In this document: piece by piece, positions 35,935-43,630 of the stretch
How the letters are laid out: each line of letters opens with the position of its first letter
Numbering within the stretch: the first letter of the stretch is position 1
Made by a program: the position numbers and the translations under genes
Assembly: GCF_019904295.1 (NCBI RefSeq)
Contig: NZ_CP065364.1
Coordinates: 1 to 64,000 of the forward strand
DNA length: 64,000 bases
Direction: 5' to 3'
Source of the DNA: Ruegeria sp. SCSIO 43209
GTDB taxonomy: Bacteria; Pseudomonadota; Alphaproteobacteria; Rhodobacterales; Rhodobacteraceae
The notes under the pieces: model-generated
What the model was told of the DNA's origin: nothing
The model's database searches: none
What the model saw: only the letters and a program-made list of their open reading frames with translations

Positions 35935-36345
35935 CAGAACTTGATCTGATCCGCGCTGAATTACGTGGCTTGGTCGACCCCGATGTTGGGAGCGGTGTCA
36001 CCGATCCCAAGGCGCCCGAAGGCGCGTTATTTCCCAAAGAAGCCTCTGCTGTAGATCGTGCCGTCCCAAATAAAGCAGGTCGTGCGGCGGCCCATCAAAC
36101 CATGGCAGAGATCGGCCACCATGAAAGCTCTGTCCTGATGGTCCCTGATCGCAGCTTAATCTGACCTGCGGGCTTAGTAGGCTCCATCACTCATTATGAG
36201 GGTACCTGCAAAGCTGTCGTCGCTAATGATCAGGTAGTTCGCAGTATCGATATCTAACCCAACACACCCCTTTGATCCTGATTTGGAAGAAGTAATTTGC
36301 ACCCCGGCGGAGCGGGCTTGGCTTACAACTCAACCTCAGAAACAG
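35931..36345 (+). pseudogene. Decayed 4'-phosphopantetheinyl transferase
   Basis: Starts with GTG inside the NRPS stop codon. The first 77 codons resemble the N-terminus of EntD/Sfp-like transferases (DRAVPNKAGRAAAHQTMAEIG, then VLMVPDRSLI). Then a TGA stands at 36162-36164 where the family has Trp, and the same frame goes on as PAGLVGSITHYEG, the conserved core of the family. A TAA follows after RSIDI, then PNTPL, and after a one-base shift DLEEVICTPAERAWL, again a family segment. At least two stops and one frameshift therefore inactivate it, and the conserved catalytic KES-type segment beyond is not recognisable. It would have primed the two carrier proteins upstream; another transferase must do so if the cluster is alive. 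Confidence 0.85.
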
Positions 36346-36499
36346 TGTCCCTGCGTCTCTGCCTAATCCCCCATCGGCAGAGCCCTGAGCTTTATTGCCA
36401 ACACTGGGACGCCTGACCGTGTTCCTTGAAGATGGTCGCTTGGATCACTCGCACCCTGACCGCCATCGCAAACGGTCATAAGCAATCCGACATCAGCAG

Positions 36500-36864
36500 T
36501 CTGGTGTCCTGGGATTGCGCTGCAGACGTGTGATCGGCGCACCGCTTACTTGCAATCCATCCGCGTGGATAATGTAGAATGCGTTTTGGCACGGGACCAT
36601 GCCTATATGTTCATAACGGTACCACCACATCTGGCGTTGTCGAAGGCCATGCAGCGGATCAAGGGGCGCTCATCCCGCCGTGTTCAGATGGCATTTCCGG
36701 ACTTGCTCAAGCGCTAGTGGGGAAGGCGGTTCCGGGTTTGCTGGAACTTCGCCACAACTTCGGAAAATATCACCGACGACTTCATCATACGTCATCAGGA
36801 GTTACAGTCCAAACGCGATGCTGCCGACGTCAGCCTGTATGTGGTTCACTTGTCCGAAAAATAG
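36500..36864 (+). mobile_element. Degenerate IS200/IS605-type Y1 transposase (tnpA)
   Basis: In one frame the translation reads ECVLARDHAYMFITVPPHLA, then LSKAMQRIKGRSSRRVQMAF and PDLLKR, a TAG at 36715-36717 where Tyr is expected, then WGRRFRVCWNFATTSENITD and more to a stop at 36862-36864. This is the IS200-type TnpA pattern: the HxH metal site (here His-Ala-Tyr, so the second His is lost) and the KGRSS segment. The missing His and the internal stop show the element is dead. It lies between the broken phosphopantetheinyl transferase and exoY and may be connected with the decay of the former. Confidence 0.8.
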
Positions 36865-36870
36865 TGCGGA

Positions 36871-37563
36871 TCAATATCCGGTACCACGCAACACAACACC
36901 GACTGTCGCGAATATAATGCCCAGATCAGTGCGTAAAGACAGTTGTCCAGCATACGAAGTGTCAAAATCGGCACGGCTGGCAAAGCTGCTGGCATTACGC
37001 TGAGATACCTGCCACAGGCCAGTCAGCCCGGGGCGCATAGAATAGTAAGCTTTACCCGGATATAAATTTTTTTGCTCCGGCATCATCGGGCGTGGACCAA
37101 CAAGGCTCATTTCACCGGCCAGAACATTCCAGAGCTGCGGCAACTCATCCAATGATGCCTTACGCATCAATTGACCGATTTTTGTGACGCGCGGATCGTT
37201 TTTGAGCTTCTGGGTTTCGTCCCATTCACGCTTGGCAGTTGGGTCTCGCGTCAGGTGATCTGCCAGCAAAACATGCGCATTGGGAACCATGCTGCGTAGT
37301 TTCCACATGGTGAATTCTTTGCCATCACGGCCAATACGCGTTTGTCCGTAGAATGGATTGCTTCCATCTCGCGCGACAAGCAATGCCAAAAACAACAGAG
37401 TCGGCAGGACGATCGGCAAGGCCAGAAGAATCAGAGCAATATCAAGGATGCGTTTAAAGAAGTTTGAGTAAACGCCCACCTGCGGAAAGCGATATACTCC
37501 ATGTTCGACCTGAATAATAACAGGTTGTGATTCTCTCGGAATATCAGTGTATTGAACTGTCAC
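36871..37563 (-). CDS. exoY: ExoY-like undecaprenyl-phosphate sugar phosphotransferase
   Basis: Initiating transferase that places the first sugar phosphate (galactose or glucose type) on undecaprenyl phosphate. The 230-residue protein has one hydrophobic segment (about residues 37-62) followed by the catalytic bacterial sugar transferase domain with MWKLRSMVPNA, KNDPRVTKIGQLMRK, SLDELPQLWNVL and GEMSLVGPRPMMP. This is the short, ExoY-type form without the extra N-terminal membrane domain. The start is GTG at 37563 without a strong ribosome-binding site. It is the most likely entry enzyme for the polysaccharide encoded around it. Confidence 0.9.
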   Translation of the reverse strand: MTVQYTDIPRESQPVIIQVEHGVYRFPQVGVYSNFFKRILDIALILLALPIVLPTLLFLALLVARDGSNPFYGQTRIGRDGKEFTMWKLRSMVPNAHVLLADHLTRDPTAKREWDETQKLKNDPRVTKIGQLMRKASLDELPQLWNVLAGEMSLVGPRPMMPEQKNLYPGKAYYSMRPGLTGLWQVSQRNASSFASRADFDTSYAGQLSLRTDLGIIFATVGVVLRGTGY

Positions 37564-38242
37564 TTTTTAACTCACAAACACATGAATCACGGTGGATTCA
37601 TACTCGTTACAACACGCTTACCAGCACTCACATCGAACCGAGGCCGCAAAAAATCAATAAAGACCCCAATTATGGCGAAAATTCTGCCACGCCACAACGT
37701 TAACACATTTTAACTCGGGTCCACAAATAGTCATTGTCCACAAATCAAAAAATCTTTCGGCGCTCCAACAATCCTAAGTTCCAGGCGCGATGAATGTTTC
37801 TGGTTTCGCTACTCTTATGGCCGTCTGGCGATTTTTGATGCTCGAGCGGAGACAAAAGGAGAGTTGAGAATATCGGCTACGATTCTCAATTGTTCCCAAG
37901 CCGCACGCAAACAAGTTTTTGGTTAATTGGATGATGTTTTCCGATAGTTCCGAAGCAGAGCGAAATGATTAAAGATCGACAGCGATCCTCGGTGCTTCGA
38001 CGCGTCATTGTAAGACGACCAATTCGTAGTCTTGTACTTTGTGGCCCCCCCAGCTGCTCATGCGCTCCAGCCATCACGCTGGTTTCGCAAGATGTGTCAC
38101 CTCAGGCCATTTGTGCAATAAAACCCGACAAAGCCTACTGGCTTGTAAAATGATCGTAAAAAAGCTAATTTCATTCAGTATAGTAGGATAATAATGTCGA
38201 AATGACATAACTCACGACTGGTACCTAGTTTTTTAGGGGGTA
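37564..38242. promoter_or_regulatory. Divergent intergenic region between exoY and the CTERM protein gene
   Basis: About 680 bases with no supportable gene, lying between genes transcribed away from each other, so both promoters should be here. It holds an inverted repeat with perfect 8-base arms TTGAGAAT and ATTCTCAA (37864-37889, 10-base spacer), a possible operator. AGGGGG lies just before the ATG at 38243. Confidence 0.4.
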
Positions 38243-38938
38243 ATGATTGAAATGTTTACAAAACAGATCGGGGCGGGATTCGCCGCCGCTATCGTTCTGT
38301 TGTGCGCAACGTCTGCGGGCGCAGCAACGATAAATTTCAACGTTGACCGCAGCTATACCAATGGCTCTAATAATTATACCAGTACGGATGGATCAGTAAC
38401 CGTCGGCGTGGATGGTGTTCGGGTCAACAACTCAGGCACAATCATCAATACTTCTAATTTCTGGACTGCAAGCTGGGATGGGGCCAGCAATCGCAGTGGA
38501 TTGGGCGTTTATGACTGCCGCTGGCAAAACCGGTGCTTGGACAATCATTTGATCGACGGGCGGGGCCCGGACGAATTCGCGCTGATTGATTTCGGCGACC
38601 TGACAGTTGAAGTGACATCGGTCACCTTCTCTTACTGGGACCGCCGCGATACGTTCGCATTCGGCACCTATGACAGCTCTGTGCTTCCGGCCACAGCCGT
38701 GATTTACGAAGAAAACTTAGGTGACGGAAACTCTAATCCTTACACACATTACTTTGGCGCAGGAGAGGTCACAGGCTCGCTCATCGGGTTCGGCGCTGAC
38801 AGCTGGCGTGATAACTTCGCACTACAAAGCATCACGTTCAATGTGTTGTCTGCGGTGCCCTTGCCTACTGGTCTCGCACTGCTTTTGACAGGGTTATGTG
38901 GGCTCGGGTTTATGCATCGTCGCCGTCAATTCGCCTGA
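38243..38938 (+). CDS. Exported protein with VPLPTG-CTERM sorting signal
   Basis: A 231-residue protein with an N-terminal signal peptide (about residues 1-28, ending SAGAA) and a C-terminal tail VPLPTGLALLLTGLCGLG followed by a basic HRRRQ end. The tail matches the VPLPA-CTERM variant of PEP-CTERM signals, which in the family is processed by an exosortase and goes with exopolysaccharide production. The mature part is Asn/Asp/Ser-rich and beta-like, with no domain I can name. The start may be ATG 38243 or 38252; the AGGGGG is closer than usual to the first. No exosortase gene is in the window, so processing would depend on a gene elsewhere. Confidence 0.85.
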   Translation: MIEMFTKQIGAGFAAAIVLLCATSAGAATINFNVDRSYTNGSNNYTSTDGSVTVGVDGVRVNNSGTIINTSNFWTASWDGASNRSGLGVYDCRWQNRCLDNHLIDGRGPDEFALIDFGDLTVEVTSVTFSYWDRRDTFAFGTYDSSVLPATAVIYEENLGDGNSNPYTHYFGAGEVTGSLIGFGADSWRDNFALQSITFNVLSAVPLPTGLALLLTGLCGLGFMHRRRQFA

Positions 38939-38961
38939 CCAAAAGCGCAATATTCTGATTG

Positions 38962-38994
38962 AAAGCCAGCGCACTTCACAAGCTGGCTTTTGTG
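38962..38994 (+). terminator. Stem-loop terminator after the CTERM protein gene
   Basis: AAAGCCAGC (38962-38970) pairs with GCTGGCTTT (38982-38990) around an 11-base loop, 23 bases after the stop codon. The 3' end has only a run of four T, so it is a moderately convincing intrinsic terminator. Confidence 0.6.
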
Positions 38995-39579
38995 GCGCTT
39001 CAGAAGTATGTTCCACTTCCAAAGCCACATTTCATTTGACGGTCTGGACTGGTGCCATGGCGGCTTTATCGATACTCGGTCTGATCGTCGGAACAGTTCT
39101 GAAACTTGCCTCTCAACATAGTGTATGGAGCGCTGGAGCACGTTTATTCGACAATCTCACCCGCGGGTGGTTTGTGTTAGCGCTTCTGCTTGTAATGGCC
39201 GTCTTCCGCTTGGGGCTTTGCCGTCTTGGGGCGCTTGAGCGCACCCATCGACCATGTTCTCGCCCACAATGGAGCGCGAGTCGTGGCGCTGGAGGTCTTT
39301 TGCGAGCGTCATGAAGTATGGCGATGATAAAGGACGCAATCTTGCAGGACTTCAAGGCATGGCCTATACAATGATTGGGTTTAAATCACGGGAAACATTG
39401 CGATACTACAGGCATTTGCGGAATTACGCGATCGCGTCCAGCCCCCCATTTCTCTTAGTATAGGTTCTTTTGCCTCATTCTGTACCGGATACCAAGAATG
39501 CTCCGTTTGTCTGAGATACCACCTCGTGTCACTTTAATATGGAGGCTTGTTCTCGTGGCGTATTCAGGAGATTAACAGT
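38995..39579. other. Gene-poor spacer before the arabinose-pathway operon
   Basis: Nearly 600 bases. Its only frame with some protein character is the short hydrophobic one at 39057-39314 (separate entry). The end must carry the operon promoter; a clear AGGAG lies at 39566-39570, nine bases before the ATG at 39580. Confidence 0.4.
39057..39314 (+). CDS. Possible small two-segment membrane protein
   Basis: An 85-codon frame starting MAALSILGLIVGTVLKL with a second hydrophobic stretch GWFVLALLLVMAVF near residue 40. The C-terminal 30 residues are Arg/Cys-rich and do not look like a real protein end, and the ribosome-binding site is weak. It could be a genuine small membrane protein, the remnant of a larger one, or chance. 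I do not recognise it. Confidence 0.2.
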   Translation: MAALSILGLIVGTVLKLASQHSVWSAGARLFDNLTRGWFVLALLLVMAVFRLGLCRLGALERTHRPCSRPQWSASRGAGGLLRAS

Positions 39580-41019
39580 ATGGAACTGGACCAGTTGAAA
39601 GACCAGCGCATACTTGCTGTCGATCTCGACGGCACGCTTCTGCGGTCTGACATGTTGTTTGAAAGTTTCTGGTCAGCGACCAGCCGGGACTGGCACGCGC
39701 CTCTGGGTGCTGCATTTGCGCTGGCTGGAGGGCGGGCGGCGCTCAAACGCAGTCTCGCGGGGCGGATGGATATAGATGTCACGACGCTGCCTTATGACCC
39801 GCAGGTCATCGATTATATCAATGCATGGCGGTCGGAGGGGGGAACAGTTTTTCTGGTCACGGCGTCCGACGAGACGATTGCCCAAGAGATTGCCCAGCAT
39901 CTTGATATTTTTGATGGCGTCTACGGCTCGAACGGGGTCCGCAATCTCAAATCCAGTGAAAAAGCCGCCTTTTTGACCGACCAATTCGGGCGCGGTGGCT
40001 ATGCCTATATGGGGGATGCGGAGGCGGATCTGCCGGTCTGGGAGAGCGCAAATAGGGCGGTCACGGTCAACCTACCTGCGCCCCTGCGCCAACGTGTTGA
40101 CGGTTTGGGGTTGGAAGTTGAACATTTGTCCACCGCCCAACCCGGCCTGCGGGATTATCTCAAGGCGATCCGGGTGCATCAATGGCTGAAGAACCTTTTG
40201 GTCTTTCTGCCGATGTTGGCGGCCCACCAGCTCGACGCCGAGACCTTTCTGCAAAGCCTTCTGGCCTTCGTGGTCTTCTCTATCGTGGCCTCCAGCATCT
40301 ATGTTCTCAATGACTTGCTCGACTTGCGCTCCGACCGGGCGCATCCCACGAAATGCAAGCGCCCCTTCGCGGCGGGCACAATCCCGATCGCTCATGCCAC
40401 CTACCTGATCGCCGCGTTGATGGGACTGGGCCTGATCCTGTCCCTGTTTCTCGGTAGAGCCTTCATTGGGATTATGCTGCTCTATGTCGTTGTCACTACG
40501 CTCTATTCGCTCTGGCTGAAACGCAAAGCGATCATGGATATCGGCACATTGGCTGCGCTCTATACCACGCGGATCATCGCAGGCGCCGTGGCAACGGGTA
40601 TTACGCTGTCGATGTGGCTTCTGGCCTTCTCGATTTTCTTCTTCCTGTCGCTGGCCATCGTGAAACGGCAGGCGGAATTGATGGACAGTGCTGCGCGCGG
40701 CAAGCTCAAAGCTGCCGGGAGAGGCTATGTTGTCGATGACCTACCTGTTCTGGTCATGATGGCTGTAGCGTCCGGCTATGTGGCCGTCCTGGTTATGGCG
40801 CTCTACATCCAGTCGCCTTCGGTTTCGGAGCTTTACACAAACCCCAAATTTTTGGGCGCCATCTGCGGCATCCTGCTCTACTGGATCTCCCGGGTCATCC
40901 TGTTGGCGCATCGTGGCCAAATGCACGAGGACCCGGTCGTCTTTGCTGCACGAGATCGGCAAAGTCGGATCTGTGCTATATTGATCATCCTCGTCGCCGC
41001 TGGTGGGACGCTGTTGTGA
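39580..41019 (+). CDS. HAD phosphatase-UbiA prenyltransferase fusion, DPPR-synthase-like
   Basis: A 479-residue fusion. Residues 1 to about 195 form a HAD phosphatase-like domain with the nucleophile motif AVDLDGTLLRSD and the late MGDAEADLPVW metal-binding Asp pair. Residues about 205-479 are a UbiA-family membrane domain with NDLLDLRSDRAHPTKCKRPF and YSLWLKRKAIMDIG, closely resembling decaprenyl-phosphate 5-phosphoribosyltransferase (Rv3806c). It would join PRPP to polyprenyl phosphate. The HAD domain could remove the 5-phosphate, a step done by a separate enzyme in mycobacteria (inference). I chose ATG 39580 with AGGAG upstream rather than TTG 39547. First gene of a four-gene operon whose members overlap by four bases. 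Confidence 0.85.
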   Translation: MELDQLKDQRILAVDLDGTLLRSDMLFESFWSATSRDWHAPLGAAFALAGGRAALKRSLAGRMDIDVTTLPYDPQVIDYINAWRSEGGTVFLVTASDETIAQEIAQHLDIFDGVYGSNGVRNLKSSEKAAFLTDQFGRGGYAYMGDAEADLPVWESANRAVTVNLPAPLRQRVDGLGLEVEHLSTAQPGLRDYLKAIRVHQWLKNLLVFLPMLAAHQLDAETFLQSLLAFVVFSIVASSIYVLNDLLDLRSDRAHPTKCKRPFAAGTIPIAHATYLIAALMGLGLILSLFLGRAFIGIMLLYVVVTTLYSLWLKRKAIMDIGTLAALYTTRIIAGAVATGITLSMWLLAFSIFFFLSLAIVKRQAELMDSAARGKLKAAGRGYVVDDLPVLVMMAVASGYVAVLVMALYIQSPSVSELYTNPKFLGAICGILLYWISRVILLAHRGQMHEDPVVFAARDRQSRICAILIILVAAGGTLL

Positions 41020-41438
41020 GCATCATACGTATAGCGGTTCTCTATGCCTTGTTTGCCGTGATCGCGACAGTGATCAACCTCGGCGTCCAGAGGCTGGTTC
41101 TGTCGTGGAACAGTGACGCAACTGGCTTTGCGCTGGCGGTCTTTTGCGGCACGCTCGCGGGCCTCGTCGTCAAATATACCCTCGACAAACGCTGGATTTT
41201 TGCCGATTTCAGTACAGGTCTCAAAGCGCACGGCCAGAAATTTACGCTCTACACGATCATGGGAATTGTCACGACAGCGATCTTTTGGGGTACGGAAACA
41301 GCGTTTTGGCTGATCTGGGACACGGATATGATGCGTGAACTTGGCGCTGTGTTGGGGCTCTCGGTGGGTTATGTCGTCAAATATTTCCTCGATCGACGCT
41401 TTGTCTTTCAGAATACCCAAAAGGCGGCGGCGGTATGA
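41016..41438 (+). CDS. GtrA-family membrane protein of the arabinose operon
   Basis: A 140-residue, four-segment membrane protein with two copies of the GtrA motif, KYTLDKRWIFAD and KYFLDRRFVFQN. It starts with GTG overlapping the upstream stop (GTGA) and overlaps the next start by four bases. In mycobacteria a GtrA protein (Rv3789) is encoded next to DprE1/DprE2 and has been proposed either to flip polyprenyl-phosphoryl-arabinose or to anchor an arabinosyltransferase. The same neighbourhood here supports the same role. Confidence 0.83.
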   Translation: MSIIRIAVLYALFAVIATVINLGVQRLVLSWNSDATGFALAVFCGTLAGLVVKYTLDKRWIFADFSTGLKAHGQKFTLYTIMGIVTTAIFWGTETAFWLIWDTDMMRELGAVLGLSVGYVVKYFLDRRFVFQNTQKAAAV

Positions 41439-42760
41439 CAGAGCTTTCGGGCTGGGGCGGTTTTCCCAAACATTACGGGGTGGCAACAGAGCCTGTGAAC
41501 GAGACTGCATTGGTCGAAGCTGTCACGGCTGGGGCGGTGATCGCGCGCGGCAATGGGCGGGCCTATGGTGACAGCGCGATTGGCTTGCGCAGCACGGTCA
41601 ATATGCACAGGTTCAACCACATGCTCAGCTTTGACCGGCAAAGCGGAATTCTGGTGGCTGAGGCGGGCGTTCTGCTCAGTGATATCATCCCGGCGTTTTT
41701 GCCTCATGGATGGTTCCCCCCGGTCACGCCGGGGACGAAATTTGTCACCCTCGGAGGCATGATCGCAGCGGATGTTCATGGCAAAAACCATCACAAAGAT
41801 GGCAGTTTCCGCAACTTCGTGGACTGGCTGGACGTGATGGATACCGAAGGCGTCGTGCATCGCTGCAGCCGCAATGAGAAACCCGAGCTGTTCGAGTGGA
41901 CAATAGGTGGCATGGGGCTCACGGGTATTATCTTGCGCGCCGGAATCCGGTTGAGAGCGGTGCCCTCTGCATGGATCCGGCAGACCGCGCAGGCCCTTCC
42001 CAATCTCGACGCCGTCATCACTGCTTTTGAAGCGGCACATGAGGCCACCTATTCGGTTGCCTGGATCGATTGCCTGCAATCTGGTGATGCCCTTGGGCGA
42101 GCCATTCTGATGCTGGGGGAGCATGCCATACCGGAAGAGTTGTCTGATGACGCGGCACGCTACCCGTTCGAAATCCCGAAAAAGATGCGGCGCAGCGTCC
42201 CCTTCGCGCCGCCCTTCAGCCCGTTAAACGGCCTCACGGTTCGGGCTTTTAACGCGCTTTATTACTGGAATGGATGCCGCAAATCCGGGACCAGCTTTCT
42301 CGATTATGACAGCTATTTCTACCCGCTCGATGCCATCCACGGCTGGAACAGGATCTATGGGAGACGCGGCTTCATGCAGTTCCAGTGCGTTCTGCCGCTG
42401 GAGACATCGCGCAAGGGACTTCACGCGCTGCTCAAGACTACCTCGCAGGAAAAAGCCGGTTCCTTTCTTGCCGTACTCAAACGGTTTGGGCCGCAGGATA
42501 GCGCCTTCTCCTTTCCCATGCTGGGTTATACACTGGCCCTCGACTTCCCCGCCACGCCTAAGATGATCGCGTTGATGTGCAAGCTGGACGAGATCACGTT
42601 GGAACATGGCGGGCGTTTTTATCTCGCCAAGGACAGCCGCATGAGCGCACAGACATTGCATGCCTCCGATCCCCGTACTGAGCAATTCCGGCAGATGCGA
42701 ACGCAACTTGGTGCAGCGGAGGCATTTCAGTCACATCAATCACAAAGGCTGGATCTATGA
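41435..42760 (+). CDS. dprE1: DprE1-like FAD-dependent decaprenylphosphoryl-ribose 2-oxidase
   Basis: Flavoenzyme of the vanillyl-alcohol-oxidase fold that oxidises C2 of polyprenyl-phosphoryl-ribose, the first half of the epimerisation to arabinose. The N-terminal FAD-binding part has ARGNGRAYGDSA (about residue 37-48) and TPGTKFVTLGGMIAADVHG followed by KNHHKDGSF (about 98-126), a segment almost diagnostic for DprE1. The C-terminal YLAKDSRMS carries the Lys that corresponds to the active-site Lys of DprE1. Length 441 residues is close to the mycobacterial 461. It shares four-base overlaps with both neighbours, and its partner reductase is directly downstream. Confidence 0.87.
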   Translation: MTELSGWGGFPKHYGVATEPVNETALVEAVTAGAVIARGNGRAYGDSAIGLRSTVNMHRFNHMLSFDRQSGILVAEAGVLLSDIIPAFLPHGWFPPVTPGTKFVTLGGMIAADVHGKNHHKDGSFRNFVDWLDVMDTEGVVHRCSRNEKPELFEWTIGGMGLTGIILRAGIRLRAVPSAWIRQTAQALPNLDAVITAFEAAHEATYSVAWIDCLQSGDALGRAILMLGEHAIPEELSDDAARYPFEIPKKMRRSVPFAPPFSPLNGLTVRAFNALYYWNGCRKSGTSFLDYDSYFYPLDAIHGWNRIYGRRGFMQFQCVLPLETSRKGLHALLKTTSQEKAGSFLAVLKRFGPQDSAFSFPMLGYTLALDFPATPKMIALMCKLDEITLEHGGRFYLAKDSRMSAQTLHASDPRTEQFRQMRTQLGAAEAFQSHQSQRLDL

Positions 42761-43494
42761 GCAAAGGAACAGTCCTGCTTCTCGGCGCGCGCTCCGATAT
42801 CGGTCGTGCAACAGCGCATCGCTTTGCCAAAGAAGGCTATGACATCCAACTTGCTGCACGCGATAGTACCGCGCTGGAAAAGACCCGGACGGATATGGCT
42901 TTGCGTCACAACGTGGAGGTAAGCCTACACGACTTTGACGTGCTGGACAGTGCCGCGCATACCGGGTTCGTCGACGCTCTGCCTGTCTTGCCGGACGTGG
43001 TGATCTGCGCCATCGGACTGATGGGGGATCAGATCGAGAATGAACGTGACATCGAGGCTGCTACCCGCGTGATGCGGAGCACCTATGAGGGCCCGGCGCA
43101 CATTCTGGGTCTTCTGGCGGAACGGTTCGATGCGCGGGGTTCCGGGCAGATCGTGGGCATCAGTTCCGTGGCGGGCAATCGCGGACGGGCCAAGAATTAT
43201 GTCTATGGCTCCGCCAAGGCAGGCTTTACCTCCTATCTCTCCGGCCTGCGCAACCGGATGGCCAAACGCGGGATCCACGTAATGACGGTGCTGCCAGGGT
43301 TCGTGAATACGCAGATGACCGCAGGTATGGACCTGCCCGAAAAACTGACGGCAGAACCCGAAGAGGTGGCTGATGCGATCTTCAAGGGCTTACGCAAAGG
43401 CCGGAACATCATCTACGTGCGCCGCATCTGGTTTGTGATCATGGCGATTATTGGTGCGATCCCGGAAGGCGTATTTAAGAAGATGGATATTTGA
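42757..43494 (+). CDS. dprE2: DprE2-like short-chain dehydrogenase
   Basis: NAD(P)H-dependent reductase that completes the 2-epimerisation by reducing the keto intermediate to polyprenyl-phosphoryl-arabinose. The 245-residue protein has the nucleotide-binding GARSDIGRATAHRFA at residues 10-24, catalytic Ser in GISSVAGN and YVYGSAKAG as the Tyr-Lys pair. The C-terminal hydrophobic IWFVIMAIIGAIPEGVFKKM tail is also found in DprE2 and probably contacts the membrane. On its own an SDR would be ambiguous; the operon with the DprE1-like gene gives the assignment. Confidence 0.85.
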   Translation: MSKGTVLLLGARSDIGRATAHRFAKEGYDIQLAARDSTALEKTRTDMALRHNVEVSLHDFDVLDSAAHTGFVDALPVLPDVVICAIGLMGDQIENERDIEAATRVMRSTYEGPAHILGLLAERFDARGSGQIVGISSVAGNRGRAKNYVYGSAKAGFTSYLSGLRNRMAKRGIHVMTVLPGFVNTQMTAGMDLPEKLTAEPEEVADAIFKGLRKGRNIIYVRRIWFVIMAIIGAIPEGVFKKMDI

Positions 43495-43630
43495 CGCGCT
43501 GTGCACGTGCAGTTCGCGCCAGCAAAAGCCCTTGGTGGGTCCGCTCCGCTTCTCTAGATTTAGCAAAAGTGAATACGCGCGGGATCAAGACCGCAGGGGG
43601 GTAACAAATTGTGCGCGACGACGGTTCGGG

